32,910 bases of DNA, taken from assembly GCA_964478625.1 (NCBI GenBank), contig CAYZJH010000041.1, positions 1 through 32,910 of the forward strand, in the 5' to 3' direction. A model generated the notes under the pieces. That model had not been told where the DNA came from and ran no database searches. It worked only from the letters and a program-made list of their open reading frames with translations. Source of the stretch: SKZT01 sp964478625 (GTDB lineage: Bacteria; Desulfobacterota; Desulfobacteria; Desulfobacterales; SKZT01). The position numbers were made by a program, and so were the translations under genes. Positions 17,167 through 24,506 of this stretch are shown piece after piece (the first letter of the stretch is position 1; every line of letters starts with the position of its first letter).

Positions 17167-17319
17167 TTATAATTTCTGGGTAGGTTCTTTTTTTTCCTCT
17201 TTGCCCGGCAACTGACAGGCATCGCTCATTCAGGTGGAAATCCCGAATTTCGGAAGAACATACTTCATCAAGACAACCCAGACGATCACAACACCCGCTA
17301 ATATCAATATTTCTTTCAT
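17167..17319 (-). CDS. Candidate selenoprotein: small membrane protein with in-frame UGA
   Basis: From the ATG at 17319, preceded by AGGAG, the frame encodes 29 residues (MKEILILAGVVIVWVVLMKY, then VLPKFGIST), a UGA at 17230-17232, and 20 more residues (MSDACQLPGKEEKKEPTQKL) before UAA at 17167-17169. Residues 4-22 are one membrane helix; the tail is polar and charged. If UGA is read as selenocysteine the product has 50 residues with a U30-x4-C35 pair, a plausible redox site outside the membrane. Support: a hairpin starts 8 bases after the UGA, the extended frame ends 1 base before tag, and a near-consensus promoter precedes the gene. The alternative is a 29-residue peptide ending at the UGA. 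The function is unknown. Confidence 0.65.
17202..17221 (-). promoter_or_regulatory. Candidate bacterial SECIS hairpin
   Basis: Starting 8 bases after the UGA, TGCCTG pairs with CGGGCA (six pairs, one G-U), with the eight-base loop TCAGTTGC at 17208-17215 holding a GU. This placement and size resemble bacterial SECIS elements bound by SelB, though the loop begins at the near edge of the usual distance. It lies within coding sequence, as bacterial SECIS elements do. Confidence 0.5.
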
Positions 17320-17345
17320 TTTTATTCTCCTGTCGATTTTCTGAT

Positions 17346-17374
17346 ATCATAAGGCTTTTTCAGACAAACATCAA
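17346..17374 (-). promoter_or_regulatory. Sigma-70-type promoter for the UGA ORF and tag
   Basis: On the minus strand TTGATG (17369-17374) and TATGAT (17346-17351) are separated by exactly 17 bases. Transcription would start about 20 bases before the ATG at 17319. It drives the small membrane protein first, with tag as second gene. Confidence 0.6.
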
Positions 17375-17439
17375 GATACCGGGGATGCTTATACAGGGGC
17401 AATATATGATTTCAGGCCTGCGTGCTCATTTTTCTCCAT

Positions 17440-18318
17440 TCATTGCCCGGTGGTTCTTAAGTTGAAAAAAATATCGTTTTCCAGATAATTTTGTTCAATT
17501 CTCTGTTGATGTACTTTGACATCATTTCCGATAAGGCCGGCAAGCTCAAAGCTGATTAAGTTTATCAGACAAGAGATGGCAACAGGGCTGCCGGTAAAAG
17601 GAATGTATCGCGAAGGGGCAATGAGGGATTCATGACAAAACTGAATCAGGGGACATTGGGCACTGTCGGTGATCAAAATCCGTTTAATCCCAAGACGCAT
17701 GGCATACCGTGCTATTTTAATCAGCTCATTGGGGTAGCGTGAGGTTGCGATAATGACCGCAACACTTTCAGGCTCAGCCATTCCCAGCCAATCCAGGGTC
17801 GTTGTATCACTTCCTTTTAGAATCCTGACATTTTTCCTGATTCGGGTCAAAGACCATCCCATATAATAGGCAAACATATAAGACATGCGTGATCCGATCA
17901 CATAAATATCAGGGCTGTTTTTAAGCATGCCAACCATCCGATTCAGTATTTCCATGTCCAGTGTTTTAAAAAGCTGTTTGAGATTGTCCATTTCCTGAAA
18001 TATCACCCGCCTAAATCTCTCTGAGCCGGGCAACTCAGAATTTGTCATATCCAAACGTTCTAGCAGGGTCGATTCGGCATCCACATAATCTCTTAATGCT
18101 TGCTGAAATTGACTGTAAGTCCCATAACCCAGGCGGCTGACAAAACGCACCACCGTTGCTTCGCTCACCTTGCAGGTTTTGGCCAGTTCCCTGGTGGTCA
18201 TAAAGACCGCTTTTCTGGGAAATCGAATGATATGATCCGCCAGAATCTTTCCTTTGGGCGTTAATCGATTCCGAAGACCCGTAATTTTTTCCAAAAGGAA
18301 ATTTGATTGTTCCTCCAT
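17440..18318 (-). CDS. MurR/RpiR-family transcriptional regulator
   Basis: 292 residues from the ATG at 18318, with AAGGA 7 bases upstream; the frame runs to 18348 without a better start. The N-terminal helix-turn-helix is the RpiR type (FMTTRELAKTCKVSEATVVRFVSRLGYGTYSQF, about 42-74). The C-terminal SIS domain (YVIGSRMSYMFAYYMGW; then VAVIIATSRYPNELIKIARYA) usually binds a phosphorylated sugar or similar effector. It is divergent from soxB across 265 bases holding two short palindromes, so it probably controls the sarcosine oxidase operon and perhaps itself. That is inferred from position; the effector is unknown and may not be a sugar here. Confidence 0.85.
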   Translation of the reverse strand: MEEQSNFLLEKITGLRNRLTPKGKILADHIIRFPRKAVFMTTRELAKTCKVSEATVVRFVSRLGYGTYSQFQQALRDYVDAESTLLERLDMTNSELPGSERFRRVIFQEMDNLKQLFKTLDMEILNRMVGMLKNSPDIYVIGSRMSYMFAYYMGWSLTRIRKNVRILKGSDTTTLDWLGMAEPESVAVIIATSRYPNELIKIARYAMRLGIKRILITDSAQCPLIQFCHESLIAPSRYIPFTGSPVAISCLINLISFELAGLIGNDVKVHQQRIEQNYLENDIFFNLRTTGQ

Positions 18319-18368
18319 AACAATTCCTTTCAATTCTTTGCCGCCCAAATTCTGAATGACATAAATTG

Positions 18369-18380
18369 TTTCATTTGAAA
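18369..18380. promoter_or_regulatory. Palindrome near the regulator start (operator candidate)
   Basis: TTTCA, two bases, TGAAA is a perfect short inverted repeat about 50 bases upstream of the RpiR-type gene. It shares the TGAAA/TTTCA half-site with the palindrome at 18527-18538, which suggests the same protein may bind both. Confidence 0.35.
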
Positions 18381-18501
18381 TGATTTTTACAAATTTTTCC
18401 CTACCTCGGTATTGAGGTTGCTATTATCAAAAGTCTGCCGAACAATCAACATCTAAGTGTTATAGGGGCAATTTTTGTGAAACAAATGCATTCATTATTT
18501 G

Positions 18502-18538
18502 TTGACATTCCCATGAAAACATGAAATGAAATATTTCA
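18502..18538 (+). promoter_or_regulatory. soxB promoter region with palindromic operator candidate
   Basis: TTGACA at 18502-18507 is a perfect -35 hexamer; the -10 region is poor (AATGAA at 17 bases), consistent with activator dependence. The perfect palindrome TGAAATATTTCA at 18527-18538 covers this region and could be the RpiR-type operator. Confidence 0.4.
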
Positions 18539-18583
18539 TATTGGTTGATTGTGATTCAATGCCTTGGTAACTGAGGTGATCTG

Positions 18584-19822
18584 GTGAGATTAAAAAAGAA
18601 TTCAAAACAAAGCGGGCGGTTATGGGGCGGAAATCCGCCCCTGAAAAGCAGTTATGATGCGGTCATTATTGGGGGCGGACTTCACGGACTGGCTACGGCA
18701 TATTTTTTGGCAAAAAATCAGGGTATGTCCAATGTGGCTGTCATCGAAAAGCGATATATCGGTTTCGGAGGTTCCGGGAGAAACACGGCTATAGTTCGTG
18801 CCAATCAAAGAACCCAGGAAAATCTTCCTTTATATAAAGAAGCGCTGGAGATGTGGCCTGTTTTGACCAGGGAACTTGATTTCAATCTGATGTTTTACAA
18901 TTGTGGTAATCTGAATCTGGCTCACAGTGAAGCCGCCTTGAAAGCCATGAGACTTCAGGTGGCTTCTGCCCAGTTTCACGGAATTCAAAGCCGCCTGATC
19001 GACCCAAAACAGTGCAAAACACTGATTCCGGCACTGGATATTTCAGATCGGCCAAGATATCCTGTTTACGGAGGAATGTATCATCCTCCCGGAGGCATTG
19101 TTCGTCATGACGCTGTGGTTTGGGGGTTGGCAAAAGGGGCGACAAGGCTTGGAATTCATATCCACCAGGGAACGGAAGTCACGGCAATAGGAGTTAAAAA
19201 TCAAAAAATCGTTTCCGTGCAAACCGATAAAGGAAAAATCCATACGCCCAGGGTTCTCAACGCTGCAGGTGCATATTCCGCCGCATTGTCTTACCACCTG
19301 CTCGGAATTCGGCTTCCGATCAGTGTGTTAACGATTCAGGCCATGGTGACCCAACCCTTAAAACCTTTATTAAATCACGTGGTGTCTTCCGGGGCGTATC
19401 ATTGCTATGCCAATCAGACTTTAAAGGGGGAGATCGCCACGGGTTCCCACATGGATCCATGGCCCAATTATACCAACCAGAGCACAGCCCGTTATATCAA
19501 ACATCAGGCGGAGGCCATCACGGAATTATTGCCGTGCTTGAAAGGGGTCAAGTTTATGAGGATATGGGGCGGTTTGGCGGATATGACTCCGGATATGGCA
19601 CCGATTATTGATGGTAACGATGGTATCAAAGGCTATTATTTGGATTGTGGTTGGGGGTATTTCGGATTCAAGTCCTGTTTGGTCACCGGAAAATATATGG
19701 CAAAATTTATTGCCGACGGTATAGCCCCGGGTATCCTTAAACCCTTTTCATTGCGACGCTTTGAACAGCACCGTTTCATGGGAGAGACGCCTGCCCTAGT
19801 CAACTACAGCCCGGATAATTGA
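18584..19822 (+). CDS. soxB: Sarcosine oxidase beta subunit-like flavoprotein
   Basis: 412 residues from a GTG with a strong site (GAGGTGATC). The beta subunit of heterotetrameric sarcosine oxidase holds FAD, where sarcosine is demethylated oxidatively, and covalent FMN. The dinucleotide fold is at about 26-55 (VIIGGGLHGLATAYFLAKN). H175 in GGIVRHDAVVWG is at the place of the histidine that carries FMN covalently in the Corynebacterium enzyme. The C-terminal GYYLDCGWGYFGFK closes the FAD domain. It opens a four-gene operon with soxD, soxA and soxG. In an anaerobe the electron acceptor may not be oxygen, so 'dehydrogenase' may describe it better. Confidence 0.88.
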   Translation: MRLKKNSKQSGRLWGGNPPLKSSYDAVIIGGGLHGLATAYFLAKNQGMSNVAVIEKRYIGFGGSGRNTAIVRANQRTQENLPLYKEALEMWPVLTRELDFNLMFYNCGNLNLAHSEAALKAMRLQVASAQFHGIQSRLIDPKQCKTLIPALDISDRPRYPVYGGMYHPPGGIVRHDAVVWGLAKGATRLGIHIHQGTEVTAIGVKNQKIVSVQTDKGKIHTPRVLNAAGAYSAALSYHLLGIRLPISVLTIQAMVTQPLKPLLNHVVSSGAYHCYANQTLKGEIATGSHMDPWPNYTNQSTARYIKHQAEAITELLPCLKGVKFMRIWGGLADMTPDMAPIIDGNDGIKGYYLDCGWGYFGFKSCLVTGKYMAKFIADGIAPGILKPFSLRRFEQHRFMGETPALVNYSPDN

Positions 19823-19838
19823 TAAGGAGAAAACACCC

Positions 19839-20087
19839 ATGGCATTTACCATTACATGCCCTGTTTGCGGCATACGAAGAGGTTATGAGTTTCGGTTCGG
19901 TGGTGAAGACAAAGGTCCGAGGCCTTCTGAAGAAAATATGACACCGGAAATATGGTGTGAATATGTTCACATGAACAACTGCGTGGCCGGTATTCAGAAA
20001 GAGTGGTGGTATCACCGGGACGGATGCGGATCCTGGTTTACCATTTATCGGGACACGACAACCAATCAGCAAATCGAGGCTGTATAA
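19839..20087 (+). CDS. soxD: Sarcosine oxidase delta subunit
   Basis: 82 residues after AAGGAG. C7, C10, H59 and C63 match the zinc ligands of the delta subunit of heterotetrameric sarcosine oxidase (CPVCG; YHRDGCG). FxIYRDT near the C-terminus is also typical. The subunit is structural: it anchors zinc and packs against alpha. It lies 16 bases after soxB, and its stop is directly adjacent to the soxA ATG. Length and ligand spacing are normal. Confidence 0.92.
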   Translation: MAFTITCPVCGIRRGYEFRFGGEDKGPRPSEENMTPEIWCEYVHMNNCVAGIQKEWWYHRDGCGSWFTIYRDTTTNQQIEAV

Positions 20088-23009
20088 ATGAAAAGACTCA
20101 GCCAGTTGCCTACATTTCGAATTCAAACCGGAAATGAACTTTCCGTCAATTTTGGTCAAAAACGCTGCCGGGGATTTGAGGGTGACACCATTGCCACCAC
20201 ATTGTATGCCAATGATGTGCGAATTTTCGGAAGAAGTTTAAAATATCATCGTCCCCGAGGTCTTTACAGTCTCGATGGAGAATGTTCCAACACCATGATG
20301 TCGGTTGACGGCATTCCCAATGTTCGGGCGGAAAACACCCCTGCTGTTGACTCAATGACTGTGAAAGCCCAGAACGTTTTTGGCAAAACCCCTGAATTTG
20401 ACATGATGCGTTTTATGGATGAACTCAGTTGGGCAATGCCCGCGGGTTTTTATTACCAGACTCTTCATAAGCCGGCACGTATCTGGCCCTTGGCGATCAA
20501 ACATATCAGAAAGGCGGCAGGCCTGGGAATTTTATCCCCGGATTTTCACTTGAAGGGTCGGTTTGATGAAATTTATCTTTCCACTGATGTTTGTGTTATC
20601 GGAGGAGGTCCCGCAGGAATGTGTGCCGCTCTTTCTGCTGCCGACCATGGGCTTCGGGTGGTGCTTCTGGAAAACCGGCCATGGTTGGGAGGCTGTTTCG
20701 AGTACCGGCCGAGAGAATATCAAAAAAACATGCCCCTGTATAAGCGCTCACAAGAACTTGCCGACAACGCCGAAAGCACATCCAATATCCGAACCTTCAA
20801 AAATACAGCCGTGATAGGATCTTACAACAATAACCTGATAACCGCATTTCAGAGGGGTTCAAAATCGGATATTTTTACCGAAAGATACATGGAGATCCGG
20901 GCTAAAAGTGTCGTGGTAGCCACTGGATGCATTGAACGCCCGTTGTTGTTTGAAAACAACGAACGCCCAGGGGTTATGCAGATTGGGTGTGCACACAGAC
21001 TTGCCCGCACCTGGGGCCTGCTTCCGGGTAAAAAGGCTGTGTTTAGTATCGGACACGACCTGGGCATTGAGGCGGCTATTGATTTGTCGGATTTGGGACT
21101 CGACATTGCCTGTGTGGCGGATATCCGCCAGGACAGCTATGATTCAGACCTTGTGGCAGAACTGGAAAAAAGAAATATTCCTTTTTTTCCGGGATGGGTT
21201 GCTGTCCGGGCCCATGGTTCCAAAACGGTCAATGCGGTGACGCTGAGTTCAATCAATGCAACCCGCCGTCGAAGATTGGTATGTGACACGGTTGTGGCCT
21301 CGGCAGGGATGTCTCCGGTTACCGGCCCCGTAACCTTAGCGGGCGGTAAATTGCACTATGATCATCACACTGGCTTTTTTCTTCCTGTGGCAGTACCTTC
21401 CCGGATGCATGTTGCCGGAAGGCTCCTTGGGCTGGAGGATCCTTATGCAATCGAAGGGTCAGGCCGGCTTGCCGGGCTGAAAGCCGCTGCAGACTGCGGA
21501 CGAACGGTTGAAAAAGAATTGAAGGAAATCATTCAAAATCAGGCTGCAATGCCTGGTCCATGCAGGGGAACAAAACTCGTTACCGGGCCGGTAAACGTCA
21601 AGGAAGTCTTTATCTGTTTTGATGAGGACTGTACGCTCAAAAATATCGACCAGGCCATGAGAAAAGGCTTTGACGTGCCGGAACTGATCAAGCGGTTTAC
21701 CTCGGCAGGAACGGGTCCGGGACAGGGCGGAATTCCCGGCCACAATCTACCCATGTATGTGGCCGAGACCGGCGATTCTCCTGATCGAAACCCTAAACCC
21801 ACTACGGTTCGCCCCCCTTTGGTGCCGACCTATCTGGCTACCTATGCCGGAACCAACCATGATATGAGCAAGCGAACTCCGGTGCATGACTCCCAGGTAG
21901 AAGCCGGAGGGAAAATGGAAAGAATCGGGGTTTGGAACCGTGCCCGAAGGTTTTCTTCCGATACCAGCGCCCGAAAAGAAATTGAAAATGTTCGCAACAA
22001 TGTGGGGTTGCTGGATGCATCCACTCTCGGCAAATTTCGTATTTTCGGACCAGATGCTCTCAAGGTTTTGCAAAGGGTATATGTCGGCAATATGTCAACG
22101 GTTGTACAAGGAAGGGTGAAATACTCGGCCATGTGCAATGATGACGGTTGCCTGATTGATGATGGGGTTGTTACAAAAATCGGAGAAAACGATTATTACA
22201 TGACAGCATCCACAGGCCGCGCAGGCCAGACCATCGAATGGATCCGATACCATACCCGCTATGACGGCTGGAATTTTCACATGGTCAACCTCACGGATGC
22301 CTATGGAGTGATTAATATGGCCGGCCCCAATTCCCGAAAAGTTCTGGAAAAAGTCACTGATGCCGATGTTTCCAATGAGGCTTTTCCATTTGCCGGGTAC
22401 CGCAAATTGATGATTTATAATGTGCCGGTGCGTGCCATGCGTTTAGGGTTTGTGGGAGAACTTTCCTTTGAGCTTCATGTTCCGTCATCCTATATGCAAT
22501 CTCTCTGGGATCTTCTGGAAACAGCCGGAAAAGGATTCGGTATTCAAAAATTCGGGCTGGAAGCCCAGAATACCCTTCGGATGGAAAAAGGTCATGTTAT
22601 TATCGGTTCAGAATCAGAGCAGAGAACTACACTTCATGATCTCGGGCTGGGTTTTTTATGGCATCGGAATAAACCGGAGGCAAAAACCGTTGGGGGGTTT
22701 GCCCTAAAAGATACTGAGCACCAGAAAGGACGATTGAAGCTGATCGGCTTTAAAATGAAAAATTCCGGTACAAAAGTGCCAAAGGATGGATCTCCAATTG
22801 TGGACAACCGGATTCGCGGCTATGTATGCACTGCCCGCTACAGTTGGATTTTACAAGAACCCATAGGCATGGCTCTTGTGGATGATGACCTTTGCGCGGA
22901 AGGTACGGTTTTGAAAATATACGAAGATGACTGTAATGGCAAACTCCTTTCGGCACAGGTCGTTCCGATGCCTTTTTATGACCCCGAAGGAAAAAGAATG
23001 CGAATCTGA
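20088..23009 (+). CDS. soxA: Sarcosine oxidase alpha subunit
   Basis: 973 residues, full length. Order of parts: a ferredoxin-like N-terminal domain without iron-sulfur cysteines (about 10-100, with GDTIATTLYANDVRIFGRSLKYHRPRG split by conserved glycines); an NAD-binding oxidoreductase core with GGGPAG at 172-177 and CIERPLLFENNERPG; and a C-terminal aminomethyltransferase (GCV_T) half from about 600, which in the known enzyme takes the one-carbon unit onto tetrahydrofolate to give 5,10-methylene-tetrahydrofolate. With soxB, soxD and soxG it forms the complete complex. No frameshift is seen. Confidence 0.92.
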   Translation: MKRLSQLPTFRIQTGNELSVNFGQKRCRGFEGDTIATTLYANDVRIFGRSLKYHRPRGLYSLDGECSNTMMSVDGIPNVRAENTPAVDSMTVKAQNVFGKTPEFDMMRFMDELSWAMPAGFYYQTLHKPARIWPLAIKHIRKAAGLGILSPDFHLKGRFDEIYLSTDVCVIGGGPAGMCAALSAADHGLRVVLLENRPWLGGCFEYRPREYQKNMPLYKRSQELADNAESTSNIRTFKNTAVIGSYNNNLITAFQRGSKSDIFTERYMEIRAKSVVVATGCIERPLLFENNERPGVMQIGCAHRLARTWGLLPGKKAVFSIGHDLGIEAAIDLSDLGLDIACVADIRQDSYDSDLVAELEKRNIPFFPGWVAVRAHGSKTVNAVTLSSINATRRRRLVCDTVVASAGMSPVTGPVTLAGGKLHYDHHTGFFLPVAVPSRMHVAGRLLGLEDPYAIEGSGRLAGLKAAADCGRTVEKELKEIIQNQAAMPGPCRGTKLVTGPVNVKEVFICFDEDCTLKNIDQAMRKGFDVPELIKRFTSAGTGPGQGGIPGHNLPMYVAETGDSPDRNPKPTTVRPPLVPTYLATYAGTNHDMSKRTPVHDSQVEAGGKMERIGVWNRARRFSSDTSARKEIENVRNNVGLLDASTLGKFRIFGPDALKVLQRVYVGNMSTVVQGRVKYSAMCNDDGCLIDDGVVTKIGENDYYMTASTGRAGQTIEWIRYHTRYDGWNFHMVNLTDAYGVINMAGPNSRKVLEKVTDADVSNEAFPFAGYRKLMIYNVPVRAMRLGFVGELSFELHVPSSYMQSLWDLLETAGKGFGIQKFGLEAQNTLRMEKGHVIIGSESEQRTTLHDLGLGFLWHRNKPEAKTVGGFALKDTEHQKGRLKLIGFKMKNSGTKVPKDGSPIVDNRIRGYVCTARYSWILQEPIGMALVDDDLCAEGTVLKIYEDDCNGKLLSAQVVPMPFYDPEGKRMRI

Positions 23010-23036
23010 CATAGGATATTGAAAGGATTAGGGCAT

Positions 23037-23669
23037 ATGACAATCACCCTGGAACGACGGTCCCCGGTAAAGCTGAAAGGACAGCTGGCAAAAACTGAAA
23101 TCAGAGGCGGATGGCGGATTGTGTCAGAATATGCGGAGAAGGGCAAAGGCCCCCATATCATCGATCTGAGCCATGTTCCCCGCTGGGATATACAAGATTG
23201 TGCCCTCGATCAGGTAAAGCCCTACGGAGATATGATTCCTGAAATGCCGGGACAAATTTTTATGGCCGATAATTTACTAATCGGTCGACTGAATGGGACT
23301 CAGGCGGTTATATGGCATTTTTCAGACCAGAAACCTTCCATTCCTCAGTCAGAAGCATTCACGGACATCACCGATTCAGCCGTTGCCTTGGCATTGGTAG
23401 GGCCCTCTGTGTTTAAGTTATCTGAAAAGCTTTGCGCCCTGGATATTTCAGATCCTCTAAAGAAAACTCCGTTTCTGATCCAGGGCCCTTTTTCACATGT
23501 GCCCTGTCATCTGTGGGTATTGGATCGAACCGAAAAAGACGGATGCTTGGTTTTAACATGTTCAAGAGGATACGCAAGCGATATGACCCATTCGATTTTA
23601 AATGCCGGGTTGCAGTGGCACCTGACGCCTCAGGGAGAGGACATATTCAGAAAAAGGATGCGATGGTAG
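23037..23669 (+). CDS. soxG: Sarcosine oxidase gamma subunit
   Basis: 210 residues from the ATG at 23037, which has AAAGGA 11 bases upstream; an in-frame TTG at 23019 is less likely. The sequence is divergent, as usual for SoxG, but it has the expected position, length and pattern (ALALVGPSVFKLSEKLCALDI; then HVPCHLWVLDR), a partial GCV_T/YgfZ-like fold. It completes the tetramer at the alpha-beta interface. It ends the operon and converges with the CooT gene about 185 bases away. Confidence 0.78.
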   Translation: MTITLERRSPVKLKGQLAKTEIRGGWRIVSEYAEKGKGPHIIDLSHVPRWDIQDCALDQVKPYGDMIPEMPGQIFMADNLLIGRLNGTQAVIWHFSDQKPSIPQSEAFTDITDSAVALALVGPSVFKLSEKLCALDISDPLKKTPFLIQGPFSHVPCHLWVLDRTEKDGCLVLTCSRGYASDMTHSILNAGLQWHLTPQGEDIFRKRMRW

Positions 23670-23740
23670 AATCATTTTTCGCTGATTTTCGATGTGTTAA
23701 GGCAATTTTAAAAATTGTCCGGCCAGTACAAAGTTTTCCA

Positions 23741-23790
23741 TCATGCCGGACTTGATCCGGCATCCGGAAAAATCAGCTTTTTTAATCCAC
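23741..23790 (-). repeat. Dispersed intergenic repeat, copy D (hairpin part)
   Basis: TGCCGGA, five bases, TCCGGCA (23744-23762) forms a hairpin. The following CATCCGGAAAAATCAGC and TAATCCAC closely match the copy at 28091-28150. It sits between the convergent soxG and CooT genes and may serve as a bidirectional transcript end. Confidence 0.65.
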
Positions 23791-23854
23791 CTGGATAACG
23801 CTACCCTTCACTTCGTATCCGGCCTTAGCCCACCATTAATTGAAATCGATCATT

Positions 23855-24046
23855 TTAGTTCTGCTCAAACAAAATTTTGTGATTGACCAGGTTCATCATC
23901 TTGATGCGACCTTTTACAACCTTCTGATCGCCAAAAATACCTATAAGCCGATAGCTGTTCTCACCTTCCGGCTCAATGATATCCACTGATTCCAAAATCA
24001 GATGTTCCTGACCATCTTTAACCATATAAGCATTGGCTTCACACAT
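23855..24046 (-). CDS. cooT: CooT-family nickel-binding protein
   Basis: 63 residues. CooT is a small dimeric protein that binds one nickel ion through Cys2 and assists nickel insertion into carbon monoxide dehydrogenase in Rhodospirillum. Cys2 is present here (MCEANAYM), and the VDIIEPEG...IFGDQKVVKGRI pattern matches the family. The start overlaps the DUF3842 stop by 8 bases, so translation is coupled. No carbon monoxide dehydrogenase gene is in the window; in anaerobes with the Wood-Ljungdahl pathway such genes lie elsewhere. Nickel binding is inferred from the family. Confidence 0.85.
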   Translation of the reverse strand: MCEANAYMVKDGQEHLILESVDIIEPEGENSYRLIGIFGDQKVVKGRIKMMNLVNHKILFEQN

Positions 24047-24464
24047 TTTTTAGCACCTCCTTGATTTTTTCTTCGACCACCACCTGAACCATATGAGGAA
24101 GTGGTTCTTTTTCTACCCCCACAATTTCTACCTTTTCCTGGGTGAGCGGCAAAAGAATTTTTACAGCCTTGCTGGACATCACGGCTTCAGCCATATGCGG
24201 GGTGACTTCACCAAGCATGGCATTGGCCCATGTAATTGAAATCGGACCAATAATGCAATCCGCATCAACGACGGTACGGCATATGGCATTTTCTCCGGAT
24301 GCCCCCCGATTTGCTCCGGATTTGAGCATTTGGGCTGTTGCAATAGCATTTGTACCCAAACCAATCAGTTCAACGGTTTCCCCATATGCCTCTTTAAGAT
24401 ACTTAATCAGGGTTGCACCAATACCCCCCCCCTGACCATCGATCACACAAATTCTTTTGGACAA
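24039..24464 (-). CDS. DUF3842 family protein
   Basis: 141 residues. The glycine-rich start (ICVIDGQGGGIGATLIKYLKE) resembles a nucleotide-binding loop, and the fold reads as alternating beta strands and helices (VELIGLGTNAIATAQMLKSG; then DCIIGPISITWANAMLGEV). This matches the DUF3842 family, which is often encoded beside CooT in anaerobes. The function is unknown; a role with nickel or corrinoid metabolism is a guess from neighbourhood. It lies 42 bases after the flavoprotein gene and overlaps cooT. Confidence 0.82.
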   Translation of the reverse strand: MSKRICVIDGQGGGIGATLIKYLKEAYGETVELIGLGTNAIATAQMLKSGANRGASGENAICRTVVDADCIIGPISITWANAMLGEVTPHMAEAVMSSKAVKILLPLTQEKVEIVGVEKEPLPHMVQVVVEEKIKEVLKNV

Positions 24465-24506
24465 TTTGAATTCCTTTTTTCCATCCTGCAGGTAAGACTG
24501 CAGATC

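Noticed and set aside
17162..17350. A 62-codon minus-strand frame overlapping the candidate selenoprotein
   Set aside because: It is a different frame with no ribosome site at its start; the UGA-containing frame has the promoter, ribosome site and membrane helix.
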